Shown: positions 24,524-35,708, counted from the first letter of the stretch. The stretch: 36,174 nt of DNA from Intoshia linei (GCA_001642005.1 LWCA01000263.1:1-36174); one strand, 5' to 3'. Notes: generated from the letters alone by a model not told the origin. Translations and numbers: made by a program.

Positions 24524-24535
24524 TTTGGCGCGAAA
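24524..24535. promoter_or_regulatory. E2F-type site upstream of geminin
   Basis: TTTGGCGCGAAA is a perfect 12-bp match to the two-sided E2F consensus, in a region where CG dinucleotides are rare. It is 102 bp before the geminin ATG. Geminin is an E2F-regulated S-phase gene in vertebrates, so the site supports both the gene call and cell-cycle control here. Confidence 0.7.
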
Positions 24536-24637
24536 TTCAAATGTTTATAAAATTATCCAAGAGTTTCATTAAATTTTGTTGATAATATGGTAAATTCATT
24601 TTTTGTTTTTTATATTTCCATCTAGGATTTCGAAAAT

Positions 24638-27600
24638 ATGAACGAATCAAATTTTGTCACACCAAGAGTAATTTACTGTTATTTGCATACTTATTCCTGG
24701 CATAATTTATATAAAGGTGGCCACACTTAAGTTTTATCAATACTGTAGGTCCAAATATTATAAAACGTTGATACGAATTTTTCAGTTAAATTTGATACCG
24801 AGATAATATCAATCTACCCATTTTATCGAAATCAGATTAGGATTATTTTTATTTTCCGTACCCATTCGCGGACCAATATTATTTCCATCTCAGGTGTAAC
24901 TTCACAATGAACGTGTTACTGTAAATTGATAGTACAGTAGAAGCTCTATATACTAAAATACTTTTTATTGAAATTTCATATAAACATTCCATATACTAAA
25001 ACACATAATTTTATTTTATAGCGTTACTATATATAAAAAAAGTACTTTTTATTGAAATGTTCTTATTATTAAAATAACGCGTGCTGATTTTTGTATGAAA
25101 ATTGTTAACATTATTTGAATTTGTTTGAAATTTTTTGAAGTATAAATTTTAACAAGCAACTTGCAATTGAAAAACGCAAAATACTCTTATTTGTTGATAA
25201 CTACACAGCTCATGTTATGAGAAATGATCTACCTTTTATTAAATTGGCTTTTCTTCCTAAAAATACTACATCAGTATTACAACCTATGGACATGGGAATT
25301 AGAAATTACATATCTATGACAACAGTTGAAACTTTTCTATAATAAATTATTATTAATTAAATGTAAATAATCACAATACTTGAAATGTTCTATTTATCAA
25401 AATTTAGAAGGAGAGAATACCATTTGGGGATATAACCAGTATACAAAATTCCAGAACGGTAATATTTTGTAAACGACTTAATTACGCGTTATAAATACTT
25501 TTTACGCGATACTTTTATCTGATGACTAGGGCGAATTATGTCATATAAATAATTTTTATTTTTGTTAATAATAAAAAATTGTTAGAAATGTATGAGGGAA
25601 CTTTAATAAACACATTTAATGGGGTATATCAATTTTTAAAGTCATACATGTCATATTTTTTTTTATTGTCATAACAATATTAGTAAAGTCATAAAGCTTA
25701 TTTTCTTTGTTTAAATGTCAAATGTACCAAATTATGTCACTTAAATCAACAATTTATGTTTCAAGTCGTTATTTTAATATCAATTATCCGACGAAAGAAA
25801 TTTTATGATTCTCACCACACGTCGACATTTCAATTTATGCCATTTAAAATGATCTAATATGAAAATATCACTAATGTTACATTAATTTATTACGTCACGT
25901 AATTTACGTGTAATTTCGAATAAAAAATCTCAATTCGAATTGTGTTTTCTATATTTTACCAAATCATCAACATTGGAACCACCAAATGCAAACTATAGAA
26001 ATATCCCATTAAGATATACAAGAATGGTACAAAGAAGTAAACACATACTCTCCGTTTCAATTCACTGATAACTTTGGACTACTAAAGAGTAACTATAGAG
26101 AACGTGAAACTATATCCTATTGATATTTTTAATCAAATTATTGACAACAAAATCATAAATTTTATGTTCAACTCAGAACAAAAAAAACGACCACGGAATG
26201 TACACTTTGCAACGAAGCTCTTTGTCTACTTTGCTACGATCTAAAACATGAAAATCTATAGCCTATTTATCATATATAATATAATTAAATCATTATAATT
26301 TTTTGAAGATCATTTATTTTATTCGATATTATTAATAAATTTTGTTGAAAAAATTCCTAAAAACCCCCTATAAAGTTTTGCTAAGAAAATTTACTAAAAA
26401 CTCACTATAAAGTTTTAAGAGCATAAATAAAGTTATACAAGATATTTACTGAGTACCATTGGTGGTTCTCAAACAGTGAAAGGGTTAAAAACGAATATTC
26501 ATAAATATATTCTATTGTACTATAATAAATGAATTTGTCATAAAAAGTCATATTTTTTTTTGTTAAAATGTCATAATTTTTTTGAATTTTTGGTCATAAA
26601 TAAATTTCCCTACTGATGAATCATCAGTGATGTCGAATTAGTTTAAATTATTCAATTTTTTGAAATTAATTATGTAAATCATGTATCGAAATTTAATCAT
26701 AGAGTTATATTTCACAGAATCCATATAACCACTGAATTTACGGCAATATAAAGCGCAAATCTGTTTTATACTCTGAATTTCACGTTTATTATTAATTACG
26801 TGATTTTCTTGAAAATTTATAATGCTACCAAATTATATAGGGAATTTTTGTCGGTCGATAAAAACATAAAATACAAATCTCTAAAAAGTGTTTCAATATA
26901 TTCCAGACCTTAAACATTTAACATTAGACTGACGTCTTACTTATGCTTCTTTCATTGAATTTATTATCTGTAGCATATTTAATTTAGAAAATCAACACTA
27001 CTGGTCCAATAAAACCTACGTTGAAGGATAAAAAGGTTAAACCAACGTTAAAATGCCCTACGTGTAACAATACGTCTGAAATTTCCGATATTACTTCAGG
27101 TTTTTATATTTTATTACAAATGGTTAACGCATTTAAGTAAAGTAGAGCCCTTGACGGACCTATTGGCTTTTGATGAAATACCGCGTCTTTTACTTTTCCC
27201 GTAGTTGTCATGTATTTTTCTAATGTATGGCTATGCCATGAACCATGTGACACTAATTGTAATAAAAAATCAAATATTTTCGCCGACAATTAATTTAATT
27301 TGTTAATTACGTTGTAAACACTATGTAATATATCAGTGTGAATCTGAAATTTTTTTAAAGCTGTAATTAATTATACTGGGTGCTTATTGATTGATTATAT
27401 TTGGGTGTATTTCAATATTTTGCAACCTTTAGGTCACTGTGTCAAAAATGACAGCCAGATTTTTCAAAAATTCGGAAAATAGTATATTTTAATTAATATA
27501 TATGTGAGTGTTTCCCATCCGGTGATAAAACTGAACATATAAAAATATATTGAATCTTTTATAAACTCTAGATCAGAGGTTCCCAAAGTGAGCGATTAAT

Positions 27601-28697
27601 TCTGTTGGGGGGCGATTCTAAGAAATATGATACAGTACAGAGGTGGGGAAGCATTTACTGTTCGAAGGCCGCATTAACGTCCCAAAAAAATATAATAAGG
27701 CCGCACCTTTCTAAATAAAATTTATTTAAATACCCACAATGGTGAATAATTTATTAGGTGGTGAGAATACGAAAATTTTAGATGATTGGTATGTATGATA
27801 AATTTTTAGCATGTTTTATTCAATTTAGTAAAATCTTATGAGAAAAAACTTAAATTTTATTAACTATTAAGGAAAAAATCCCTTACCAATATTTTTAAAA
27901 TAAAATAATTCAAATTCTTCGGAAGGCCACACCAAAACGTCAATAAAGCGGCACGTTCCCTACCTATGATATATAAAGTGGGGCGTTGATGAATTTTTTG
28001 GTTGTAAGGGAATATTTTTATAGCAAGTTTGGGATCCACTGAGATAAACAGTGGCACAGTAATAAATATATTATACGCCGTAGTAGAAATTTTTTTAAAG
28101 GGGGAGTTGAAAAAATATATTGTTAAAAGGGCGGTAGACCAAATCAGTTTGGGAACCCTTACTCTAGAATCTAGATAATAATTACATTGTATATATTTAT
28201 TTAGATGTTCCATCAGAACAATTCTACAAAAGAAAATGCCAACAGCTAAAAAAGGCTTTGGAAGAAACTTTGTATGAAAATGAAAAGGTAATATTCGGTA
28301 TTGAATTATATTGATTACTAATGCATGGTATTTAGTTATTGATGGAAACTCAAATATTGGAAGAAGAAAACAAAATGTACAAAAGTATGTCAGATAATGC
28401 AGAATATTTCGCCAATATTCTAAGTGTAATTATTTATAATTTTAGAAAAATTAACAATTAAATTCTATTTCAAAATCTCGTAATCTTGAACCAATGGATT
28501 TTTTATTAAAAAATGACGTCTTTGTGTTAAAGTACAGTTCATTTAGAGGACTTTGTATTTGTAATTTGCACATGTAAACTGATGTTATCTGATATTTTTT
28601 GTTTATTTAAAATTTAAATGTTTGAGAAATTATTTTTTTGATTAAATTATTTTAGGCATTATCAAAAGAAGATATATATGCAGATTCCGATGAATAA
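24638..28697 (+). CDS. GMNN: Geminin-family coiled-coil protein, 5 exons
   Basis: Geminin binds Cdt1 through a parallel coiled coil and blocks re-licensing of replication origins. Exons 24638-24667, 26988-27099, 28205-28287, 28336-28425 and 28656-28697 give 118 residues (human 209). The coiled coil runs from FYKRKCQQLKKALEETLYEN through EKLLMETQILEEENKMYKSM to NAEYFANIL, matching human [38 protein letters not shown] and YMAELIERL. The N-terminus is short and basic (VTPRKINTTGPIKPTLKDKK) like the start of vertebrate geminin. The C-terminus is acidic (SKEDIYADSDE). Introns 1 (2320 nt) and 2 (1105 nt) hold transposons. The relatives multicilin and GEMC1 share the coiled coil; the small size and the upstream E2F site favour geminin. 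It runs tail-to-tail with sestrin, 137 bp apart. Confidence 0.85.
24942..25342 (+). mobile_element. pogo/Tigger-type (DDE_1) transposon remnant in geminin intron 1
   Basis: At 24942 CAGTAGAAGCTCTATATACT resembles a pogo/Tigger terminal repeat next to a TA. An open stretch at 25139-25342 encodes the DDE_1 catalytic core part KRKILLFVDNYTAHV, then LAFLPKNTTSVLQPMDMGI, which matches the family motifs LLLVDNxxAH and LPPNTTSxxQPxDQG. The glutamine before the final glycine is methionine here. The first and last parts of the transposase are missing, and I saw no facing right terminal repeat, so this is a dead fragment. Confidence 0.75.
27574..28161. mobile_element. Non-autonomous hAT element in geminin intron 2
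   Basis: The left end CAGAGGTTCCCAAAGTGA and the right end (reverse complement TAAGGGTTCCCAAACTGA) form imperfect terminal inverted repeats. Flanks are CTCTAGAT (27566-27573) and CTCTAGAA (28162-28169), a target duplication with one mismatch, so the insertion is old. Inside is a second pair of ends: CAGAGGTGGGGAAGC near 27639 and CATAGGTAGGGAACG, reversed, near 27968. A third sequence related to 34541-34680 lies in the middle. The element is therefore a nest of hAT-type insertions with no transposase. It lies just upstream of the exon at 28205. Confidence 0.75.
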
Positions 28698-28834
28698 AAT
28701 TAGTGTTACATTGTATATTGATATTTTTACAATATTATACAAAATAGTAAAATTTTAATTAAACTAAATTTTTAAATCCTATACAGCGACTGAAAGTTGA
28801 AATAAAATCCTATTCTCCAATTGTGGTTTATGAG

Positions 28835-31800
28835 CTAATTTGAGGAAATGTATTTATTTACAGCTTTGAGAGCGTACAAAAGTGAACATTCAACGCGAGC
28901 CTCCATGATAATAATGTTGACAAGAACCTGTTGAAAACAAAGTAAAATTAAAAATTGTAAAGTTTTACCTTTTCGGCATCTTCAAACCCATACATGAATT
29001 TATTATACATTTCTTTTGTCATTTCTTCTGGTAAACACCCAACAATTTTAATGGTGGATTTGAGTTCTCGATTTAACAAAATATTAATTTCACTATAGTT
29101 GTAATCATCATATCGAAGTCCGTAGATTGACTGTAGGTATCTCATTATGGCAGTATAAAAATCATTATTATTTACATTGGATATTTGCCTAAATTAAATT
29201 ATTAATGTCAATTTCCGAAAAAATATTTAATTACGTATAAGTAAGATCTTTGATGGCGTTAAATTTGGAATCTAGCAATCGACCGCTGTTTGGATATAGA
29301 CTGCATAAACTATAACCTTCCTTGTTCCAACTAAAATCCTAACTTTTTTAAAAATTAAGAGTTGCTTTAATTACCTGGAATCTTAATGTGTGCATATCAG
29401 CAGGTTCACCACATTTTTTGAAATCAGTATATTTGTAGGTTAAATCATCTATTAAATTATTCAGTTTGAACAAATTTTTGGATTGTAAATTTTCACGTTT
29501 AGTTTTTGATTCATTACCATCAGCGGCCTTTTTTAAAATGATAATGACGTTAAATAAAAAATTACATTATCCGGTAAATTTTCGAACCCTTCAACGCTAA
29601 ACTTGTCGTGTATATAAAAAGAGTGACTGGAAGGAGTATCTGATTCAAAGGCTACTCCGGTTCCATATACAAAACTAGACAAACTATGAAAATGGACCAT
29701 AATTATGAGTGCTTGTAGCATTTCTGAAGTACTCCAAGAATCACCTTTTTGAGCGTGGCGTAAGTTCTAAAATTTAGGGTAAAGTTTTAGACTATAAATT
29801 AATCTGTCATTTAATTTATCAATATTTTCAATTGATTTGTTATTTATGGCAATTGATTTACGTAGCAATTAAATTATAGAGTTTGTCACTGAATAAATTT
29901 AGCATATTATCAATTCTAATTGTCAATTAATCGTACATTATCATTTAAAGTACTAATATAAAATTAACAATTTAGTTAATATTTATTTCATTTTCCCAAT
30001 TTGAGACCTTCAGGATTAAAAACCCAAGTTATCTCTTTTTTTAAAAATAACATCATAATGTAATAAATTATTATTTAAAAGTATATAGAAATAAACACAT
30101 TTTATAAAATAACATTTTGTCAGTAAAAAAATTGAATTAAAAGTTTGATGATTTTGGAGTGTCAGTATAAAAATTAAAAATCTAGTTTTTGAAATATTAA
30201 GATATCATATTATACCTACAAACCAAATTCGGTGTTCACACCAGAGAATATTTTTTATGAGAACACATAGAATGTAATTATGTCAATAGTAGAGTATTGT
30301 AATATGAGAGAGAAATGTGTAGTAAGTAGTGAGGATAACTTAATAGAATTATATATTATGAAATAAAATGAAGTAGATTTTTGATAAAATTTGGTTGATT
30401 TGATTAATTTAATTGGAAAAAAATAATACTTTATTGACACAATAATCAATTGCTATAATTTCTAAATTATGGATAAAACTTTAATTGACGCCTATACAAT
30501 ATTTAATTGCTATGCGTAACAAATGACAAAATAAACATTTAGTTGCTAAAAACTGATAAATCAGTTGACATTTAAATTACAGCCAAAATTTTACAATTTT
30601 CAAAATTACATAAATGTGACATTTATTAATCATCCAAGGTTTATGAGCTAAGATTTTGTTAACTTCTTGAATATTTTGAAGTTTCAATGGAGTATTTTTT
30701 ATGCTTGTAAGCCATTTTTGATCACCACCACATTTCAAAAAATTTAAAGTGTACAATTCAACTAGATATTTGCATTTGTGTCTCGCAGCTGCCTAAAGGT
30801 CAACTAAATTAGTTTACTATTGTGTTTATAAAATTACGATAATTGCAATGTAATGTCTATAAGTCTTTAATAGGGGGCCACAATCCGACATTAAAAATGT
30901 TTCCAAGTTGATAAATTGGCAACTATAAGATGGGTGGAAATACATAATCTCTTGTACATTTGTAAGTCTTCTTTGATTCATATATTGAGTTAAATAAAAA
31001 TTTTTCAGCTAAATCCACAATATAAATAAATACATTTTCTTTACAAAATATTTGATATTGAAGTTACAAACTTTGAATCTGTAAACTGTAATCAGATCAT
31101 TCAATAATGTAGTTGTTTATTTTCGACCACTGATACATTTTATACAACAAATATATGTTCAGTTTACATTCGAATGATAAATGTAAAAATTAAATGGCGT
31201 GACAGTTTTGTAATGTTATACATTTTAAATTTAATTTGAAATGTGTAGTTTTCATGATAATATTTTATTTTATGAAGTGATGAATTTTTACATTTTACAA
31301 AACGAGTCACACTCAGTAGCGTATATAGGTGGCGATTTTTAATTTTTTAGTAATTAAAGTGGAAAAATTTGATATATTAACCATTCAGCTAAAATAAACG
31401 CAAATTTGCATTCAAAATAAAAAACTAAATATTTAAAATTTTTAGTAAATAAGTCGAAGGGTTAACCATACTGCAGTGTATTAACACTAACTTAAAATAA
31501 TACAAAATAGACATAAAATTACTTCAATGTTATTTTCATTCCAAGGATGCTCCAACTAAATGGATTAACAATTATATTACAGCATCGTATCAAATATTAA
31601 TAAAATTATTATAATGTTTTTCACCATTAAAAATATATTTTGTAAAAAATGATTCAATTTTTATTTTATTAACAAAAGTTATAAGTGATTCTATTTAATG
31701 AGATTGTAAGAATTATGTACATTGCTCTGTGTGTACTATTTAATTATAATTATAGAGTATTTCACAATATTTAATTTAGTTGACAAGTTAATTCCACTGT

Positions 31801-32290
31801 AAATGGTATTAAAAATGCACCCAAAAATCAATTTTTAAAGTACAAATTAAGCCTATAACCTTCATATTCAAATGTCACACATTTTACAGAATACAGGACT
31901 TATCTGTAGTAACTTATCTATAATTTAGTTGTGATTTAGATTCTAAATCAAACATGTTATCTCTTATGTAGAGTTGTGAAAGGTTAATGACAATTTTTAA
32001 TGTTAAAATTTGTGTAAATTGCAGCTAGGAGTTTATGTAAGAAAAATTTCAAGGTTTTCCCATACAAACATTGTGAATGCAATTGTATCCAATTCCACAA
32101 TTGTCAATAACAAAATCTGACCCATACTTTTATGGTTGCAGACTGGTGAAGGTTGTATATCTGTAGATTACACTTTTTTCTGATAAAAAACTTAACTTCC
32201 CTAATTAAAATTTAAAATTACTTTATCCTTATCAATATAAGTCGAGGGTCCGTCGTTTTCAAAGTAGGGAAGTATTCTACAGTCTATATT
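28835..32290 (-). CDS. SESN: Sestrin, 8 exons found, 5' end incomplete
   Basis: Stress-induced inhibitor of TORC1, acting through GATOR2, with an alkyl-hydroperoxide-reductase-like N-terminal half. Exons: 32290-32222, 31008-30838, 30792-30610, 29766-29566, 29527-29375, 29338-29235, 29188-28969 and 28927-28835; 397 residues in frame, no ATG yet (vertebrate forms are about 480-550). Signatures are RHYIAIIAAARHKCKYLV,  then CGGDQKWLTSIKNTPLKLQN and VNKILAHKPWMI. These are followed by HFHSLSSFVYG, then PADMHTLRFQDFSWNKEGYS, GLRYDDYNYSEINILL and the end NIIIMEARVECSLLYALKAV. The redox cysteine of RHKC is kept. The region between the halves is shorter than in vertebrates. Introns of about 1.2 kb (31009-32221) and 843 nt contrast with 36-46 nt for the others. 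Confidence 0.93.
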
Positions 32291-32739
32291 CTAAAATAAA
32301 ATAATAATGCTATTTACTATGTTAATAAATAACAAAAGTGCATTTTTTTAGTAGCACCATGCATATTTATTTATTACAATATTCATTAGTGTGCATCACA
32401 AGTGTTTTATTCACAAACAAATGTCTTAGGATGCGTTTCCCATATAAAAAGTTTTATTATTTTAATTTGTTAAATTAACTCATTTACTAATTTCCACACC
32501 GTGAAATATCATAAATTAATTTTATCAAATTAAGTCCTTTGAAAATTGAAAATTTGTGGGTTTTTCAATATATGTAATTATTGATGCTTTTCTTATTTAT
32601 GTGAATTAAAGTTCTAGATCCTCCACTGCTTTTAGTACTTCATTCATTGCTGTAGTTTTAATTTCAATTTTAAACAAAAAGTTTTGAAAATGATAATTGA
32701 AAATTTCGTAGCAAAGAAAAAAAATACGAGGGAATCAAT

Positions 32740-32990
32740 TATATACATTTACACCCATATTTCTTTATTGGAAATGTATAGACATTCAATGCACATTTTT
32801 TTTTAAATTGTAGGATGATTATTTACTTTTTGATTTTAATTCAACATTTTAAAATATTGGTAGATAATATATTAAAAAATTTTTTTCATTGGGAATGCGT
32901 AGATCTCTGGGTTGAAATTTTGTATTTATATCAAATGGAATAAGCTCTATCAGAACAATCTTTTTTATTTAATTGTAGGACCATTAATTA
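32740..32990. repeat. Dispersed repeat (shared with 21686-21760)
   Basis: CACCCATATTTCTTTATTGG at 32753 is identical to the sequence at 21686 and is followed in both places by an AAATG, a TAGA-ttcaatgca stretch and a T-rich run. A third, weaker unit starts at 32887 (CATTGGGAATGCGTAGAT). A short minus-strand open frame at 32612-32720 (ending NEVLKAVEDLEL) abuts it; I cannot tie that to a gene. Confidence 0.6.
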
Positions 32991-33259
32991 TTTCAAATTT
33001 TTTGTTTTAATTAAATAGTTTCGAAATAAAAAAAAATGAATATTAAAGTACTTTTTTGACCGTGAAGGCGTCACTTATTCAGATTGAAATTTTTTTTGTG
33101 TGTTAACTGGATATAACTATCATCCGTAATTCTTGTAAAATCATAGGGCTGCATTTTAATTTCATTTTTAAAAAAAAGTGTAATCTGGGTTTTTAACCGT
33201 AAAAATTACCGTTTTGAGTTTACCATTTATGAATTTATGTTGTATAAAATTATAAGACT

Positions 33260-33500
33260 TTCTTAATTTTTACAAAATAAGGTAATTTGGGGGTTTGGCC
33301 GTGAAAATATAAGATTTTGAAATTGAAAATTATCGTAATACATTGATAAATTGTGATGAATTTATAACTTTTCATTAGAATGTGTAATTTTTATAATTCT
33401 CGTAATTATATAAAACTCGACTCCTCTTACTTTTTTGATTAAACTGGAATAAATAAATAAACAGACATACATTTTTAACCATTTTACTTTATATAAATAA
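33260..33500. repeat. Dispersed repeat, copy 2 (partner at 6080-6300)
   Basis: It contains AATAAGGTAATTTGGGGGTT near 33279 and AATAAATAAACAGACATAC near 33452, then ACTTTATATAA, in the same order as the 6.1-6.3 kb copy. Related phrases precede it at 33110-33240. The orphan exon at 33488-33559 overlaps its right edge slightly. Confidence 0.45.
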
Positions 33501-33754
33501 TGATCAATCGACCTAATGTAGTATTTTTTTACAAAATAATCACTTATTTCTGTCATAACCTTCTTTCGATTATTGAAGTACGGACTGTACTATGAAAAAT
33601 TTTAATCGATAAATAACCTTCAATTTTTCCAAGATGGTATTTGCGTTTTCAACAATTATTTTGTATGGGCTTTTTTTAAATAGTCTATATAAAGTAAGAA
33701 CAAAATCATTAACTAAATTGAAATTTGTGAGGTCGTTGTCTGTTGATGGTAAAC
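33488..33754 (-). CDS. Two orphan exons of an unrecognised gene
   Basis: Exon 33754-33618 has a TTTTTAG acceptor and a GTTATT donor. It encodes LPSTDNDLTNFNLVNDF and LYRLFKKSPYKIIVENANTI. Exon 33559-33488 follows in phase after a 58-nt intron, has a GTAAAA donor and encodes MTEISDYFVKKYYIRSIDHY. Both read like helical protein. I found no convincing exons on either side, so it may be part of a larger gene extending right, a pseudogene, or the lost start of a neighbour. It does not resemble the missing sestrin N-terminus. Confidence 0.35.
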
Positions 33755-34215
33755 CTAAAAATATTTTTTTATAAATAATAAAAATCTAAAAAAATCATGA
33801 TATCGACTAAATTTATATAACAGTTATTGATCAAATTAAATCAACCAACTTAAGTAAAAAAATAATGTTCATTGTTCATATAAAAATTTTTTCCATAATT
33901 AATGTTCTTAGAATTTGAAAAAATATTAGCCTTATCAATGGCGGATCCAAGGGGTGGAAAAGGTGAGGTTGCACCCCCTAAATTTTAAAAAAAATTTAAT
34001 TAATGTTTTGTAAAATAACTGATAAAAGTTTTAATTTATTAAAACAATATATGACTCATAATGGCAGAGCTGTTTTAAGGCATGGGCAATACGGGCTGTA
34101 GCCCAGGGCCCCTCATTAAAAAAGGCCCCCAAATTAATAAAAGTACTTCACATTTATATCTTAAAAATCAGTTTATAAGTTTTGAAGTTTATTAAAGTTT
34201 GAACTTTTTCTAAAC

Positions 34216-35273
34216 CAGAAGTGCACAACCTTTCCACCAATTAAGTCACAATGCTACTTTTCTCATTGGTGCCTCGGCCGCACAAAATGTACTTCGACAT
34301 TGAGAAAGTTTACTCTGGAATCCAGAGTCTGAACCTACATTTTAGTTCTAATAAAATAGTTTTCTTTAAATTTTAATACATTATTGTATCAGCAAGTTTT
34401 AATTAATAATTTTCAATTAAAATCAATCCTTAATTCACTCATATAAATTAACACCACATTTGTCATTTATCTGAATCGGAATAAATAGCAATACAGTAAT
34501 AGTAGTAGTATTAATGCAGTGCTTCTCATGGGGGTGACTCGTCACCCAAGGGGTGAATACGAAAATTTAGATAATTGTAGGCTAATCTACAATTTTCAAC
34601 ATATTTCATTAAATCATCTAATTTAATATAGTCTTATGAGAAAAAACCAAAATTTTACCAACCTTTAAGGAAGAAATCTCTTTTTACCAATATTTTTTTT
34701 AAAAATCCATTTTTACCAAAGTTTTAGAATAAAAACTACCCTATCTGATTCCAAAAGAAAAAATCAAATTTTACCAACCCTTAAGGAAAAAAATCGCTTT
34801 TACCAATATTTTTATGAAAAATCCCATTTTAATAAATTTTTAGATCAATAACTCTTCTGACTGATTCCATAAGAAAATAACTGATTTTAAAAAAATTTGA
34901 AAAATCTCCTTTTACTAATATAATTTTTTTGAAAAAACATTAATCATTAATTTTTCAGTAAATAATTAATAATAATAATAATTGGACAACAGAAAAAAGT
35001 TCCATTACCAATTTGTTCATACATTAAAGTGAAAGACATTAAAAATATGTAAATATGAATAATGACATAAAAAATATCAGTGACTGCCTTGATATTGTGT
35101 TCCATTCGCTAACATTTGAGAAACTAGGGTAAAGTCAAAAATGTAACCTTTTGGTTAAAATATTTGTAATAGACCTTGAATAAAATCTCATTTTAACTTT
35201 TCAATTTGAAGTAAAATGATGTAATGTAAAATAATCAGATGTATTGCCCACGGCCGCACGTTGTGCACCCTTG
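34216..35273. mobile_element. Second hAT element nested in the first, perfect 8-bp target duplication
   Basis: The ends are CAGAAGTGCACAACCTTT at 34216 and, reversed, CAAGGGTGCACAACGTGC at 35273, sharing GTGCACAAC. The flanks are identical, TTCTAAAC at 34208-34215 and 35274-35281. The insertion site is inside the transposase-derived coding end of the host element. Its 1058 bp hold no transposase, but do hold another hAT-like left end (CAGTGCTTCTCATGGGGGTG at 34517) and a tandem repeat. Confidence 0.9.
34630..34935. repeat. Tandem repeat of about 115 bp, three units
   Basis: Units start near 34633, 34751 and 34866. Each has a GAAAAAA-CC/TC-AAATTTTACCAAC core, then TTAAGGAA(G/A)AAATC and a TTTTACCAATATTTTT segment; the third unit is more diverged. 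A single related copy lies at 27836-27900 inside the geminin intron element, so the unit belongs to the mobile element and expanded here. Confidence 0.7.
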
Positions 35274-35274
35274 T

Positions 35275-35424
35275 TCTAAACTAAAAATAATTAAGAATGA
35301 ACTTCGAAATTGCTTAGCTCAACCTCGTTTGAATGCGCTCTCCTTAATGTCAATTGAGAATGATATCAGTTTTGATAATATATCTGATTTATCTCAGAAA
35401 AAAGTGAGAAAACAACATTTGTGA
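35275..35424 (+). pseudogene. hAT transposase C-terminal dimerisation part
   Basis: The open frame reads SKLKIIKNELRNCLAQPRLN and then ALSLMSIENDISFDNISDL before a TGA at 35422-35424. This matches the end of hAT transposases of the ZBED/Charlie type (LRSTMSQERLNALAILSIE). The nested element entered just before the SKLK codons, cutting it from the short upstream remnant. The catalytic part is absent. Confidence 0.75.
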
Positions 35425-35708
35425 AGAATTGTCAAGAATTTTTTGTGACTGCATGGTGTATATTTTCAAATGAAAAAGTAAACTTTGTTTATTAATTAAT
35501 GTAAGTAGGTTTTTGTAAAAGAAGTAAAAGTTACTAGAAACCCACATAATATCTTTTAATGCCTTTATTAATACTCAATGAAATAAAACTCTAAGTCTCC
35601 AACCAACAGTATGCCCTGTCTTCTAAGCAGGGGACCTACATTTTTTTTATTGCTTCGCTCGAAATTTTAAAGGGCCCCGAAGTGACTTAAGACGGCTATG
35701 CATAATGG

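Larger units (their letters stand above)
23962..24637. promoter_or_regulatory. Divergent USP14/geminin promoter spacer
   Basis: The 676 bp between the two start codons hold the putative control sites listed separately: a CRE-type palindrome at 24401-24418 and an E2F-type site at 24524-24535. A near-perfect odd palindrome TGACCAGTGGTCA lies at 24126-24138. The rest is plain AT-rich sequence. Confidence 0.6.
34065..35700. mobile_element. hAT element with perfect 8-bp target duplication, carrying a second hAT element
   Basis: Left end CAGAGCTGTTTTAAGGCA (34065) and right end, reversed, CATAGCCGTCTTAAGTCA (35700) match at 14 of 18 positions. The flanks are identical, CATAATGG at 34057-34064 and 35701-35708. 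The subterminal parts have facing GGGCCCC motifs. Without the inserted element the unit is about 570 bp, too short for a whole transposase, but its right part keeps the coding end of one (35275-35424). It is therefore a deleted, non-autonomous hAT copy. The perfect duplication suggests it is fairly young. Confidence 0.9.

Noticed and set aside
30255-30449. 64-codon hydrophobic minus frame
   Set aside because: Falls in the 843-nt sestrin intron and looks like AT-rich noise.
33942-33990. hAT-like left end (AATGGCGGATCCAAGGGGTGG)
   Set aside because: Resembles a terminal motif, but I found no partner end or target duplication, so it is not called as an element.
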